A stretch of DNA of 64,000 nucleotides from Jaapia argillacea MUCL 33604. Lineage: Eukaryota > Basidiomycota > Agaricomycetes > Jaapiales > Jaapiaceae. Where the stretch lies: the NCBI GenBank assembly GCA_000697665.1, contig KL197711.1, positions 1,360,761-1,424,760 on the forward strand, read 5' to 3'. Each line of letters starts with the position of its first letter. Positions within the stretch are counted from its first letter, which is position 1. The notes below the pieces were generated by a model, which did not search any database, was not told where the DNA came from, and saw nothing but the letters and a program-made list of their open reading frames with translations. This document shows, piece by piece, positions 22,519 through 33,543 of the stretch. A program made the translations under genes and the position numbers.

Positions 22519-24392
22519 ATGTACGATACAACTGAAGCTCTCATCACTGCTCGCGACGACGAGGGCTGTCCCTCGACGTCGAGCCCCTCACATAAAACAC
22601 CGGGACACCTCAATAGTGCCGGATGTTGCATCAAATACTTCTCCGGGAATGGCAGGGGTGTTTATGGTGAGCATCTCCAAGTTTTTGGAAATCGATGAGT
22701 GCTAACATGAAAAACTTTTGATGTTTCTAGCAACTCAACGTATCCCATTAGGGACCATCGTTGAAATAAGCCCTGTATTGTTGTTCACCCGAGATGAGTA
22801 TGAGGCTCATGGGAAATATACGATACTTGACGATTATACGTTCAAATGGAGAGACGGGCGGATGGCGCTCGCACTTGGCCTTGGTATCTCTCCACGTTCC
22901 TTCTACGTATCTGAACCTTAATAAACGGATACCCAGGGTCTATATTCAACCACTCAAGCTCGCCGAATGTCTCTTATACCCTCGATACCGAGACTGATTC
23001 CATCCGATATACCACAACCCGACAAATAGAGCCTGATGAGGAACTGTGTATTTTTTATGGTCACAAAATCTGGTTCGTTGACTGCAACGCGGATGCAGGA
23101 GCGGCTCAAGACCAGGAACAAGATGATGGGTGGGGAGGGCTGTCTGCAGTTGTTGAACAGCTCGATATATCTGAGGATGAATTGGACGTCAACCCCTTCG
23201 AAGATGGGGACCCTAACGAGGTGATCACTGAGTGTGATTTGCCATTCACGAGACTCAGGATCACGTCTGACAACGACGAGGAAGAAGATCTGAACTCCAT
23301 TCGGACGAGTGAGTAATGTCCCACCCATCCTCCCCGATTTTCACACATCTTGTGTAGTTGAAGTGTGGATAGTCGACATCCCTGATCCTCGTCACACAAC
23401 CACGATGCTGAGGTGAGCATTCTACATGCTTCGGGATCAATTCTTCACATATTGATGACCTTCGTCAGATGGCTAAAACAAACGGGGCTTGATGATCCCA
23501 CTCTCTCCCATCTAAAACGGATCCGAAAGCAAGACGAAAACACTAGCTTGCTACTCGCTCGAAATCGTCCTACTTTCCCTCTCCCCGACTTACCGGACGA
23601 TATTGGTTTATCACAGCCCTATACTCTTTCCGTTCCGTCAACCGCAGCCCTCACTCTATCTTCACTCAAGTTGAAATCCTCCTTGTGGCCGACTGTCTAT
23701 GCACCGCGAAGAAAGGGAGAAGCTGAAGAATGGTCGAGAGGCAAAGTAAAATGGGCTTGCGATGCCATGAAAACTGTCGTGAGATCAGCTAGACGTGCCC
23801 AAGAGAATGGAGAGGTGAGTTCCATCTATTTTGCTCTACGAACGTTAGCTAATGAAGTTAACAGCTCCCGATCGCTGCTCATGTTCCCGTCCCTTTCGAA
23901 GGAGAAAAATCGGACATGTTGCCCATCCCTTTCACTGCTCACGACACTCGGAAATCCTTGGTCCACCCGCTGCGACATTCTTTCCTCAATGTAATCCGAT
24001 CCGTGGCCGATTTCCGAGCTTCAGCATCACGAGCAGCCTCACCGCCCCCTCTTATTACTGCCGTATCGCCGTCCTTGGTGGAAGACCGGCCAGACACACC
24101 GTCCGGTGCAGACAGTGAAACCTTGCGAAACGGATCGCACTACCTCCTCACGTCTCTTACTCTCTTCAGTACGCACGAGCCCTGCTTGATGTGCAGCATG
24201 GCCCTGCTCCACTCACGAGTCAAAGAGGTGTACTATCTCATACCTATGGAGAATACCGGTGGCTGCGGCGGTATCGCTTGTCTACCGAAGTTGGAGGGGG
24301 TAAATCATCGGTTTGCGATCGGGAAGTGGAAGAACGGGGAGGGTGGAGTTGACACCAGAGGTTTAGACGTAGACCGTATGATAGATGCGTGA
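22519..24392 (+). CDS. SET domain fused to tRNA adenosine deaminase subunit TAD3 (ADAT3)
   Basis: Six exons (22519-22666, 22731-22883, 22937-23308, 23358-23412, 23469-23814, 23865-24392) sum to 1602 nt and 533 residues with every phase matching. The N-terminal part is a compact SET domain: GNGRGVYATQRIPLGT, VEISPVLLF, then SIFNHSSSPNVSYT (NHS pseudoknot motif) and EELCIFYG (catalytic Tyr). After an acidic linker the C-terminal half is TAD3-like: VDIPDPRHTTTMLRWLKQTG, HPLRHSFLNVI at the place of the deaminase zinc ligand, and HEPCLMCSMALLHSRVKEVY. As in other ADAT3 proteins the glutamate of HAE is absent, so this would be the structural partner of TAD2 for A34-to-I editing of tRNA anticodons. 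Known: both families. Inferred: they form one polypeptide. Confidence 0.85.
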
Positions 24393-24595
24393 AATATCTT
24401 GACCATCGACCTTCTCTTCGTGAAGTCATAATTCAATCTCAAGTCGTTGGGTTTTATAGGCTTCAATATCCAACAGGGGTAAGATAGCAGGTTTTCAGGG
24501 AAAAGCAACTCCTAAGGATATCTTAAGGTCAGGAGACCAGAAAGCTGAAAGCACATTCGAGCGTGCTCACCATAGTCAAGACGAGAAAACAAAGT

Positions 24596-25159
24596 CTACC
24601 AGAACTCCTTCCTTTTCTTCCTTATGTCCCGAACCAATGACTTCTTGTGTCCCCATTTGCTCCTCGCCTCATCGTGTGCCTCATCCCTAACCTTCAAAAC
24701 CTCCTTCCGAACCGGATTCTCCAAACGCGCGATCATCCCGACGAAATTCTCCGTACAATTAAACTTCTTCGCCAGCTTACTTCGCGTCCAAAGAAGAGGC
24801 TGGGTCTTCCTCAAATACCGGATCATATGTATCTGCGCATCCGTGACACGTTCAGGCTCGGGTTTCTCGTCCGAGGCGCGTAAACGAGGGGGAACGGCCT
24901 GTGCTGGATCTGACGCAGGTCGTAGTAATGGTGATGTTGGATTGACGCTCAGAGAGTGAGGCGTGGGTGCGGAAGGTGGTGGGCGGTGAATGAAGGTGAG
25001 GTTGCCTGGAAGGGCGGTTTTGACAGCATTGGGACTGGTTTCTAGGGGGTCGATTTGTTTTGGAGGGGGTCGCTCGGGTGCACGAGGCTTCCGGGGTGTT
25101 ATTTTCGTCGCATACGAGCGAGAAAAGATGGAGAAAACGGATGGCGCCCTTCGGTTCAT
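24596..25159 (-). CDS. MRPL20: Mitochondrial large-subunit ribosomal protein mL58 (Mrpl20 family)
   Basis: Intronless 187-codon frame from ATG 25157-25159. The N-terminus MNRRAPSVFSIFSRSYATKI is rich in Arg/Ser and fits a mitochondrial targeting sequence. A Pro-rich spacer follows, then the family core HMIRYLRKTQPLLWTRSKLA and KKFNCTENFVGMIARL, and a basic C-terminal helix ending RKKRKEFW. Fungal Mrpl20 proteins of the mitochondrial 54S subunit have this length and layout. The assignment rests on the core motif recognised from memory. Confidence 0.85.
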   Translation of the reverse strand: MNRRAPSVFSIFSRSYATKITPRKPRAPERPPPKQIDPLETSPNAVKTALPGNLTFIHRPPPSAPTPHSLSVNPTSPLLRPASDPAQAVPPRLRASDEKPEPERVTDAQIHMIRYLRKTQPLLWTRSKLAKKFNCTENFVGMIARLENPVRKEVLKVRDEAHDEARSKWGHKKSLVRDIRKKRKEFW

Positions 25160-25427
25160 GGTGCAGAACAGAGCCAGTTGCCGACGGACTCGCGCTTCAA
25201 TTTCTTCAACGCCTTCTCACGTTCTTAAAAAGGGAATTCCCGTAGCCTCTTGGTGTCTTCGTCGGCGCATTTCCCAGAGGTAATCTTCACTATGGGTAGT
25301 ATTCAACAGACTTTTGTTCAGGATAGAGATGTGTGGTCAAAATGTGTGATATTTATTGAACTTCTCAATGCCTCGACAACAAGTACTTTATATCCTAAAC
25401 CGGGTGCCTTCCCATGCAGGAGGTTGA

Positions 25428-26491
25428 TCAGGCAGGGGGGACATTGAGACCTTCTTGAACTGTGGGTCTGGCCTCGATACGTTCCACCCAGGACTGATTC
25501 CAGTATGATTAGCAGATATAGTATCTCGGGATGTATTGAACTACAAACCTTAACGCCGGGCCACTCATCCAAGGACTCAATACCCGCAAACGAATGGATA
25601 CGAACCCTAGAGCGACGTAAGACAAGGATTTCACCGTCACGCCATGAAGCAAACTGACCAGGGGAATACGTTGATATCGGCAATCGTGTATATTCCCTTG
25701 CCAGGACCGGCGAGATACTCTCGTTCCTTCAGACGAATTTCCAGGACACCATAAAGGCGCTTCGTCTCGTCAATGTAGCCTGTGAGTAAACATTGATCAA
25801 CTATGAGTTTAGGCGCAGCATGTGGGGGGACATACGCTTCTTGGCATAAGGAATATCCTCAGGTGCGTATCGATTGAAGTGGTTGGCTACGCGAAACATA
25901 GCCAAGGTCAGATCGGCGAAAACTCCTGTGGAAAGTTATCTACTTACATTGGCCTTGCATGGGACCAACACCTCCATGCTATCAACATGATATCAGCCCC
26001 TTTGCGATCCAGTCGGTTCTCACACCCACGTACCGCAAAGAAGATCCATTGCAAGAGCTCGCTGTAGTCATCGGGGTGAGTAGCGGGGTCAAAGATAAAC
26101 TTCTTCTCCTTGTCGTAGTGTTGTTCAAGGTAGAACAAAATCGCAGCACTCTCGAAGACGCTGAAGTCGTTGCGGGAATGGTCGACAAGGGTAGGGATCC
26201 TGCCATTGGGATTGAGCTTGATGAACCAGGGCTCCTTCTGGACATTCTTTCCGATGTCGATTTTCTTGAAGCTGGGCGAAATTATTGTCAACGTTATTGG
26301 CGTGAATTCATCACAGGGGATTCAAAAACTCACTCGTAATCCACCCCATAGGCAGCCTTTAACTCCTCCAATAAAATGGACGGCTTGAAGCCGTTCGGAG
26401 TTCTGGTGCCAACATAACTTCAACATTCAAGTCGAAGGAGATCCATGTCCGAGACACACCTAGCCGTGTATAAGACGAGAGGCTTAGACAT
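25428..26491 (-). CDS. Glutathione S-transferase, Ure2/YfcG type
   Basis: Begins [20 protein letters not shown] at 26491, with two early introns, and ends [14 protein letters not shown] at 25428. The thioredoxin-fold half has [12 protein letters not shown] (glutathione-site Asn of the Ure2 type), [12 protein letters not shown] (cis-Pro) and [15 protein letters not shown] (Glu-Ser binding the gamma-glutamyl group). The all-helical half has [20 protein letters not shown] and [13 protein letters not shown] (N-capping box). In the Ure2-type class Asn replaces the catalytic Tyr/Ser; such enzymes reduce disulfides or peroxides and are expanded in wood- and litter-decay fungi. About 240 residues, cytosolic. 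Confidence 0.9.
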
Positions 26492-27079
26492 CGTTTGTGA
26501 AGTGAATGAACGAACGATGGGGTTTAAGCGGTTTGACATTCGAAGAACGGTGGTCATGCTCTTATAGAGATACATGGAATAGGTCCTGAACTTGTGACCT
26601 TATTCATGATGTCAAGCGTGTGGTCAAGATGAGATGGCAGAAGTTAGCTGAGTAAGAGAACATGGCCGAGGAGAAGATAGGATGTCGCCATCGCCGAAGG
26701 GCTTGATCAGCTTCATTCCAAAGCAGGCCTTGAGCAGGTCCAGAAACCTGGAATAATATCGTAATCAAACTCTATCGCTTCAAGTTGCCTGGTGCAGCAA
26801 AGCAGCAATGGTTGGCAGAGTGGGGCGAGAGCATGAGACATCCAAGGAGCTAGTGTTACAGCGTCTAAATAGGGTAGTACAGAGAACAAATTTGCGAAGG
26901 TCGACGAACAAGCTTGACGAAGGTCTACAAGATGCAACATGAACGACAGCGAACAGGACGAAGAAGGGATTGCCGAATGCATACACAGACCGGATTCAAG
27001 AAACGTTAGAGATACATAAGCGGCACGACAAGAACCCGAAAACAAAACATAATGGGCATTTCAGACTTGCTCGTGATAA
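26492..27079. other. Intergenic with a repeat copy
   Basis: Between the GST start and the end of the next minus-strand gene. Holds the repeat copy at 26779-26862; the remaining frames are short and unsupported. Confidence 0.4.
26779..26862 (+). repeat. Dispersed repeat, copy 2
   Basis: TTCAAGTTGCCTGGTGCAGC... matches 11967-12050 at about 85% over 84 bp, same strand. Here the shared frame is open (KLPGAAKQQWLAEWGESM, then HPRS-stop). No coding sequence continues upstream in that frame, so this looks like a fragment. Confidence 0.55.
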
Positions 27080-29570
27080 TTATCCATCATCCATTGGTGA
27101 AGTGGAACGTTGGCGGACGGAAGACTGTGGCATGATAATCGAGTTTCTCCTGCTGTTACTGCGAACGGGGGATGAAATGATATCCTTGTCGCCGCCTGGC
27201 GGAGTGCGTTTTGTCGTTGGTGGCTTCTCCCTCTCCCAGTCTAGGTTAGGCTGAGAGGAGCGAGGATGGCCAGTGAACGAATCATTTCTCTGCAGAGGTG
27301 GAGGTGGATTAGAAGTCGTGGCCGACTTTGCTTTAGTTACTGGCGAACGAGTGTGTGACTGCGAGTTGCTGATTGCGTAAGTGTGGAGGGATTGGTTGTG
27401 TGACGACGGGCCAGCTCGAGAGTTCTCGATGAGATGCGCGGGCGGCGGATCGTATCGCATAGCTGAAACAGACATTCGCCTCGAGACGTCAAAACCAACT
27501 GGAGAGCCTCGTCCTGACCCAGGCAAACTTTGACCATCGTTGCCGTCTCCGCCTATAGAGGAAGCACGACCAGGTGAGGATGGTCCTCTGACAAAGTCCG
27601 GTCGGCGAGAAGCATCCGTCACCGGAGGGAAAGTATACTGCATATCGGGTATGGCACTCTGACCCGGTGGCATCGAAGACATTGGAGTCGAAGGTGGCAA
27701 TCCATTCCGAAGGGACTGACGGCTCCCTCGTCTTCGAGAGCTGCTCGACACAGCGGAAACTATAGGCCCAACACCGCGGGATGGTCCTTCGCTTTCTCCT
27801 GATGCTTGACCCAATATTTCTTCAAGCTCCTCAACCCTCCTCCGCAACCCATAGATTTCCTCCCGCATCGGAGCAATCTTCTTGTCCATCATCGCTTCCA
27901 TAGTCTCCTCCATCTTCCTATGATGTTGCTGCTGCATACTCTGCATGTCTTGCAGCAAAGTCTGAGACTTCTGCAGTTGTGCTTGCAGCCAGTTTTTCAG
28001 CTCCTTCGAACCTGCGAGTGCTTCATAAAATGTCTCGAAGGGGGCCAAAAAAGCGGATTTCTCTGAGGAGTAGCCGGGATGATGTAATGACGCGGGGGTC
28101 GGTGGAACAAGAGTGGATGCGATAGGGACGGATGTATTGGGTGGCGAGCGGCCACCTGCTGAATGAGACTGTATCGAGCCTCCAGTTCGCGGCATACCAA
28201 GCCTCGTCGGTGTAGGAGGTACTTGACTCGCGACGACCCTTCTTGTACTCGGCCCACCCGTGCCCATAACAGAAGGCAAGGTGGGAAGCATCATGGGGAA
28301 TCTACCAGGTTGCTGGCCTGCCCGTGGAATGGCAGGAGCACTTTGTATCATAGGCTGCGAGGAACCTTGCGGGTCCCGAGGATTGATGACAAGGTCGGCG
28401 GGCTTCTTCTTCATACCACCAATCTGACCTGCCCGTCGACGAGCAAAGCTGATAGGAGGGGGTGGCAAAGTAGTCGGGTTAGCTCCGCCAGATCCCTGGG
28501 AGAAAGACGATGGGTCCTGAATGTGGGAATGTGGATTTTGGGTAGGGACCGCCAAAGCGCTAGGGCTGGGAGGTCGCTGGGAACGTGGAGAGTTGATGGT
28601 GCCACTTTGATTACTTGCGGCAATGGCTATGGAGGCTACAGAACCTCGGTGTGCGCCACCACCGCTGGTGCTAGAACCGGCGGCGGTAGGGCTCCTTCCC
28701 CCAGTGCGACCAGAAATGGAAGGAACCGCAAGGCGTTCTCGATCTCCAGAAGCAGATGAAGGGTTAACGACGTTTACCGATGGCGCTGCATTGTTGTGCG
28801 CCCCAGTCGATATTAAACCCGCAGCGCTCTCTCGTCTCTGCTCAATTAGAGCCTTTTGTTTCTGTTTAACAGTAATCATCGATCGCACTTGCTCAATTGC
28901 TGCCGGATCGTCACGATTGAGGGTGAAACCCATCACAACAGGAGATATGGGAGTTGTGCGTTCTGAGGGTGCTGGCGGGAGATTTGTATTTAGTGGGTGA
29001 GATATGCCACTTATCGTAACACGCCGTCGTTTTGAAGGCTGTGGTCGGACACTGGATGGTGTAGGAGCACCGCTGACGTCTTGGAAAGTATGTTGGGATG
29101 ACTGTCCGGAGCGTGGAGGGGGCGGTGGTGATTCTAACGCATCGCGCTCTTCCTCTTCTTTAACTCGTACCATACGAGGTGAACGAGGCCTCCTATACAC
29201 AGGCACGAAGAACCGGATATTAGGCACAGATGCCTTGAAGGGGGCATCAGGGCGAGAAGGAAACGCACTCGGAGTCAGACTGGTCGTCATATTTGCTACC
29301 CGTACGGGAAGGGGGATCTGGGTAGGGTCGCTTCAAACTAGTCCGCCTCAATGGGTCAATATCTGTGCTTCCCTGGCGTGCTTCATCCTGAATTGGGGGG
29401 GATTCAACATGCCGTGAACGGGCATGATCCAAGGGAGGTAGTCGATTTTGAATTGGAGGTAGGGAATTGCTACTAGGAATGATGTTCAACGAAGGACCAC
29501 TGAAGGCCTGAGCGAAGGATGGGAGCGATTGTTGAGCGTGGGTGGTCATGTCGGCGTGGTTCAGGGACAT
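27080..29570 (-). CDS. Conserved-looking low-complexity protein with coiled coil
   Basis: Two exons. Exon 1 starts at ATG 29568-29570 (MSLNHADMTTHAQQSLPSFA) and ends ...KYDDQSDSE; an intron of about 74 nt (GTGCGT...TATAG) near 29195-29268 leads to RPRSPRMVRVKEEEERDALE. The C-terminal exon reaches TAA at 27080. Features in order: a basic PSKRRRVTISG patch, a helical RSMITVKQKQKALIEQRRES, long Ser/Pro stretches, FARRRAGQIGGMKKKPADLV, then LAPFETFYEALAGSKELKNW running into a Gln-rich coiled coil (QSMQQQHHRKMEETMEAMMD) and a final heptad segment. I do not know the family. The basic patches suggest a nuclear protein and the coiled coil suggests self-association; both are inferences. Confidence 0.65.
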
Positions 29571-29901
29571 CAGAGTTCGAACTTTGAACAGAACAGAGGC
29601 AGAAGCGAAAGAAATGACAAACAAAGAACACGCTAGGATGAAACAAAGTGAAAGGATGAAACCTAGACAGCCCGACGGTTCGTCCAGCGAGGATGGTGGG
29701 CGTTGAAAACAGAGGCCAGCTGTGGTGGAGGCCCTTGATAGGAGTGACAGGACCGACGAACAGGATGCCGTCAATACCCCTTCCCGTGCTAAACTCTTTC
29801 GATCAGAATCAAATATCCACGAATATTCTGGTCACACCCTCTTGTCTTTCTTCCAAATTCTGCCTCCACCGTCTCCTGATAGGACACCACACGAACGGTC
29901 G
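29571..29901. promoter_or_regulatory. Divergent intergenic region
   Basis: 331 bp between the ATG of the coiled-coil gene (minus) and the first in-frame ATG of the unrecognised plus-strand gene; presumably both promoters. No clear box found. Confidence 0.35.
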
Positions 29902-31282
29902 ATGCTGTCCGAACTGTCCTCTCGAAAAAACTCAGCCTATAGTCATGCACCGATATTCAATTTTCCAGGCCCGTCCAGCTCGCCAAATGTATCATGTCAA
30001 AAAACTGCTACAAGAGGTGTTCGGCCTCAGCCCTCCGGTATGTCTCGGAAATCTGGAACGATCAAACATAACCACTAATTGCGCAAGTTGGAGAACAGTT
30101 TCAAGTGGGCGCTTGACACCGATGTCAAAGGTCGGTCAGCCGCCCACGCGGATTCAATTTTGGAGGGTACGTTAGCCGGAACTCTCTCTTAAATGCCTTT
30201 TAGGCTCGTCCATACCCTTCTGGTGCAGTTGTGCCAATCCCATGTGGGGCCAGCGTAACCTTCTGCGCCTCGTGTTGCGGATGCTATATGAATAGCACAC
30301 ATGATGTGCATGGAGGGTTAAAACTGGCCCTCCACCTTCAGTCCTCGAAGTCCCCACTCTGGCGTCGTAACGGTTGCGACATATAGCATATTTCACGTGG
30401 ACTCTTCAGAGGGTCTCTCAGGTTTGTCTCAAGTTCGTCTCCGCTCTTCCCCCTTCTCCGAAGTTCGAGGAGCATAGTTATACCCACGACACGATCTTCT
30501 TTTGTTACAGTGCCAAACCTCGCCCGCGATAACTGCGTCGTGACCTTCATCGGACTTCCATCTAGCCTTTTGTTCTCCATTGGAATTTTCGGCAGCTTCA
30601 TCAACGAATCCATCAGTGACGCAGTGGCAGTCAAGTCCCAGCACTTTCCGTCCATTTCGCTTCGGTCACCTTATCCGATGCCTCGAAAGGCAACACCCAC
30701 CGTACGTATTCCGACTTGCTGCGCACATTGTCTTGGACTCCATATCCTGCCCAAATACTACGTAAAAATCTCTACCCATTGCCACAGAGACCACTCAACA
30801 TCCCTGCATCACGTTAACTTTGTACATGTTGGAGGGTGGGCCTGGGATCTCGGCCAGGAACCGAGAAAGAATCAAAAACTCTGACCCGAAGCTTAGAGTC
30901 GTTCGTGGAACCAGTCATTATACTCCATATGGGATTGGAGGTCCTCGGGTGTGGCGGTTACCCAGTACGAGGAGATATCCACGATACACTGAAACACGAT
31001 CGCTCCGGCTAGGACTCCAGGAATCCAAGGTATGCCATTCGCAGTGCAGGAAGGAATGTGACACTCGTTCACGTGCTATCCTCGAGTCCGCGGGAGCACA
31101 TGCAGATATCGCTTGCAAGACGTCGCGGACTGACCTTTGTGAAGTCACAGGCGATTTCGTTGATGTTCACTCTCGATTTCTGGGAATCGCCTGAACTATA
31201 TCACCAAGGCCCTACCCTGGATCGCTATTCGTGGATTTTTCCTAGTGCGAGGTCTGCTGATGGGCCACTAGAAGGAGAATGA
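29902..31282 (+). CDS. Unrecognised multi-exon gene
   Basis: Assembled by hand: MLSELSSRKNSAYSHAPIFN..., an intron of 61 nt ending near 30096, then SSGRLTPMSKVGQPPTRIQF, a possible 37-nt intron, then ARPYPSGAVVPIPCGASVTF and CASCCGCYMNSTHDVH (Cys cluster). A later exon carries a hydrophobic stretch (VVTFIGLPSSLLFSIGIFGS) and SQHFPSISLRSPYPMPRKAT. The last exons give RNRERIKNSDPKLRVVRGTS, then after an intron with GTATGC donor VKSQAISLMFTLDFWESPEL and YSWIFPSARSADGPLEGE, ending TGA 31280-31282. Codon use favours C-ending codons in these frames. Exon joins around 30310-30420 and 30700-30840 remain ambiguous. No family recognised; one possible membrane segment. Confidence 0.45.
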
Positions 31283-31733
31283 TGTTGTAGGTTAATTGTG
31301 TATGGTTACTCCGTTGCCAGTCCTATCGATGGTGGACAAATTCATCCATATGATAGCCATTTTCGAATGCTGGGTGAAACTAGGCGTGAACGAGGGATCC
31401 TGCAAGGATCAGCTTGTACATGATATAACTATGGTTAACCGTGACCTTTTGTTGTTCCGTAACATCCTGGGATTTATCTGCCTGCGACCCTGCAACCCTC
31501 TCGCCCAGGACGTCAACAAACGCCAGGTGAAACCACCTTGCCGCTGAGACGCCAAATGCGAATATGTAAAGCGACTGCAAGATAAACCGCATGCCACGAA
31601 GTGATTGTGCTCTGATACAGCCACAGAGGGCGCCGACAAGAGATGAATCTGCCTCTAGATCTGGGAATCGCGGTACCTTAGTCAAGAGCATGGAAAGGGG
31701 AGGAGAAACACCGCTTACATCCGAACGTATCCA
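31283..31733. other. Intergenic between convergent genes
   Basis: 3' ends of the unrecognised plus-strand gene and of RTT109 face each other. A 103-codon minus-strand frame (31380-31691) lacks any join to RTT109 or recognisable motif. Confidence 0.4.
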
Positions 31734-33332
31734 TCACTTCGTATGTTTCTTCTTCTTCCGAACGGCCAGGACGGTGACTGGTTGCCCTACGTCCCTTCCA
31801 TTCATTGGAGCGGAAGGTTCACCGGTGGGGCGTGACGGCAAGGGAGGGTTACAAACGGATACAGAACCGTAAATGTACGAGTTGTAGGTCTCCAGCGACG
31901 CGACCGGTTCCGGAAATGGGTTTGGCGTGATATCTGTGGTTGGCTGGGACCCAAGAACCTGTAATCGGCGAGGGGGGGTTCGAGGGGGCTCCGGAAGGAC
32001 GTCCGATGGACATTGTGGCTCAGGCGTACGTCGTCCCGCCTCATGCGACCTCGGAGGACGAGCGACGGAGATAGGTTTCGCGGGCATAGCCGAGAGCCCC
32101 TCGCATAAACCTTTTATCGCACCCTCCAAAAGCTCCGTTGCCCGTACGGAACGTTCAAGGGTGGAGAACTCGTGGCCGGTGAGTAATGTCGACATGATAC
32201 GTTTGTTGATTTGTGAGGAGACTTGCCCAGGCTGAGGGGAGAGGGGAGAGATGGGGGAAAGGGATGGGGTATCCGCCGGGCAAGATATACCGACGACGAA
32301 AAACGCTGTGACCGCTCCAGACACACACTCTTGTCGGAATGACATCCGTTCCCAGAACTCACCGGGGGTCACCCGGTCAAGTTCCCCTCGGGGACGGTCC
32401 CCTTTGTCCCTTTTATTTCGCGAATCATCATCACGATTAACTGAATTTGTGGACTCCAGGTCGCCGGACCGATTGGATGACAGCTTGGGTCTTTTTTTCT
32501 GGGGAGATCTTACACCGTCTGCCTCGGTGATGTAAGCTATTTCGTCCATGAATCGTGACTTTGGATCATCGTCGAAGGAAGGCACGAAATTGCCTAAATT
32601 ACCCCTCCACTCGTCTGATCCTGAATTAGAGCAAGGCAGTGGTATCTCTGATTGTGAATAAGGATGGCCGTACGTCCACGAACAGTTCGAGGATGAATGA
32701 GGAGTAGCCGCCGAGGAAGAGGCAGCCCGCTGGAGGGCATGCATCGCCTCAGTCTCGCCGTATCCAGGCAAAATATGAAAGAGCCTGATAAGGGTATCAT
32801 TTTTTGCCCGAGACTCCACCTCAGAAGCAACGCGAGTCAAGACGCGTTTCCACCACGCACATAGCTGAATATCGCCTAGCGGGCGCTTCCCAGGGTATTC
32901 TGAAGAGTTGGGGAAGAGATACTGATTCTGCGCTCGAGCAAATACGTGGATCCAGATGTGGTTTGCAGCCACAGGTCTCGTGGTCCGATCTCCGTAGAAG
33001 GTGATGAAGGATTGAATCAGGGTGGGGGTTGGGGACGGGGCGATGGCTTGTCCGGTCGAGTCCAATTTAGTAATGTTAAGAACCGCACAAGAGGTGGCGG
33101 GTATGTGATAGAGATATGCTTCTATCGCGGAGACAAAGTTTCGGGGCGAGTCTGGAGAAACCTGCTCCGAGAGGAGGACGAGGATGTCCTGCAGGTAAAC
33201 TCGTGGCCGAGGGTGGGCATAAGGATAGAGGCTATTGTCTCGCCTGGGTGAAGAGACGATGACGTGGACGTGGAACTCCCGCGTTCCAGGGAGTGTCTTC
33301 AACGATGAGAGGAGAGTATCGCGGAGGTTCAT
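31734..33332 (-). CDS. RTT109: Histone acetyltransferase Rtt109
   Basis: A single exon of 532 codons from ATG 33330-33332 (MNLRDTLLSSLKTLPGTREF) to TAA at 31734. The frame is open further upstream but has no ATG there, and homologous starts lie at this position. Family landmarks are FHVHVIVSSPRRDNSLYPYA, FVSAIEAYLYHIPATSCAVL, IWIHVFARAQNQYLFPNSSE, a WWKRVL helix, and a late GEFWERMSFRQECVSGAVTA. Rtt109 acetylates H3K56 (and H3K9/K27) with Vps75 or Asf1 during replication. A disordered insertion (ADGVRSPQKKRPKLSSNRSG) sits in the middle as in many basidiomycete orthologues, and the C-terminus ends in a basic RKKKKHTK. Divergent from SAS10, 211 bp apart. Confidence 0.88.
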   Translation of the reverse strand: MNLRDTLLSSLKTLPGTREFHVHVIVSSPRRDNSLYPYAHPRPRVYLQDILVLLSEQVSPDSPRNFVSAIEAYLYHIPATSCAVLNITKLDSTGQAIAPSPTPTLIQSFITFYGDRTTRPVAANHIWIHVFARAQNQYLFPNSSEYPGKRPLGDIQLCAWWKRVLTRVASEVESRAKNDTLIRLFHILPGYGETEAMHALQRAASSSAATPHSSSNCSWTYGHPYSQSEIPLPCSNSGSDEWRGNLGNFVPSFDDDPKSRFMDEIAYITEADGVRSPQKKRPKLSSNRSGDLESTNSVNRDDDSRNKRDKGDRPRGELDRVTPGEFWERMSFRQECVSGAVTAFFVVGISCPADTPSLSPISPLSPQPGQVSSQINKRIMSTLLTGHEFSTLERSVRATELLEGAIKGLCEGLSAMPAKPISVARPPRSHEAGRRTPEPQCPSDVLPEPPRTPPRRLQVLGSQPTTDITPNPFPEPVASLETYNSYIYGSVSVCNPPLPSRPTGEPSAPMNGRDVGQPVTVLAVRKKKKHTK

Positions 33333-33543
33333 CTGGGCTATGTCGAGGACATTGAGGTGATTCAATGATTTGTGGATTTCATCAAAGCAGGGGAAAGCTA
33401 ACTGTGGGAAGACATTACGTAGAGCCGTCACGAGTGTGACCAGCGCGTGATCGGTAAGGAATGAAAAATCTACCAAGTCTGGGAGCCCAAAAGTCCTATC
33501 CTATTTCCTCTGGTTTCTCTTCCTCCAAATTCTGAACCGCGCC
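33333..33543. promoter_or_regulatory. Divergent promoter RTT109/SAS10
   Basis: 211 bp between the two ATGs. The left part keeps an open frame in the RTT109 direction but without ATG, so it is leader or promoter. No TATA box seen. Confidence 0.45.

Noticed and set aside
30338-30655. 106-codon minus-strand frame
   Set aside because: No motif or splice partner; codon use is better in the overlapping plus-strand exon with the hydrophobic segment.
33333-33476. N-terminal extension of RTT109
   Set aside because: The frame is open but has no ATG, and family homology begins at the internal Met.
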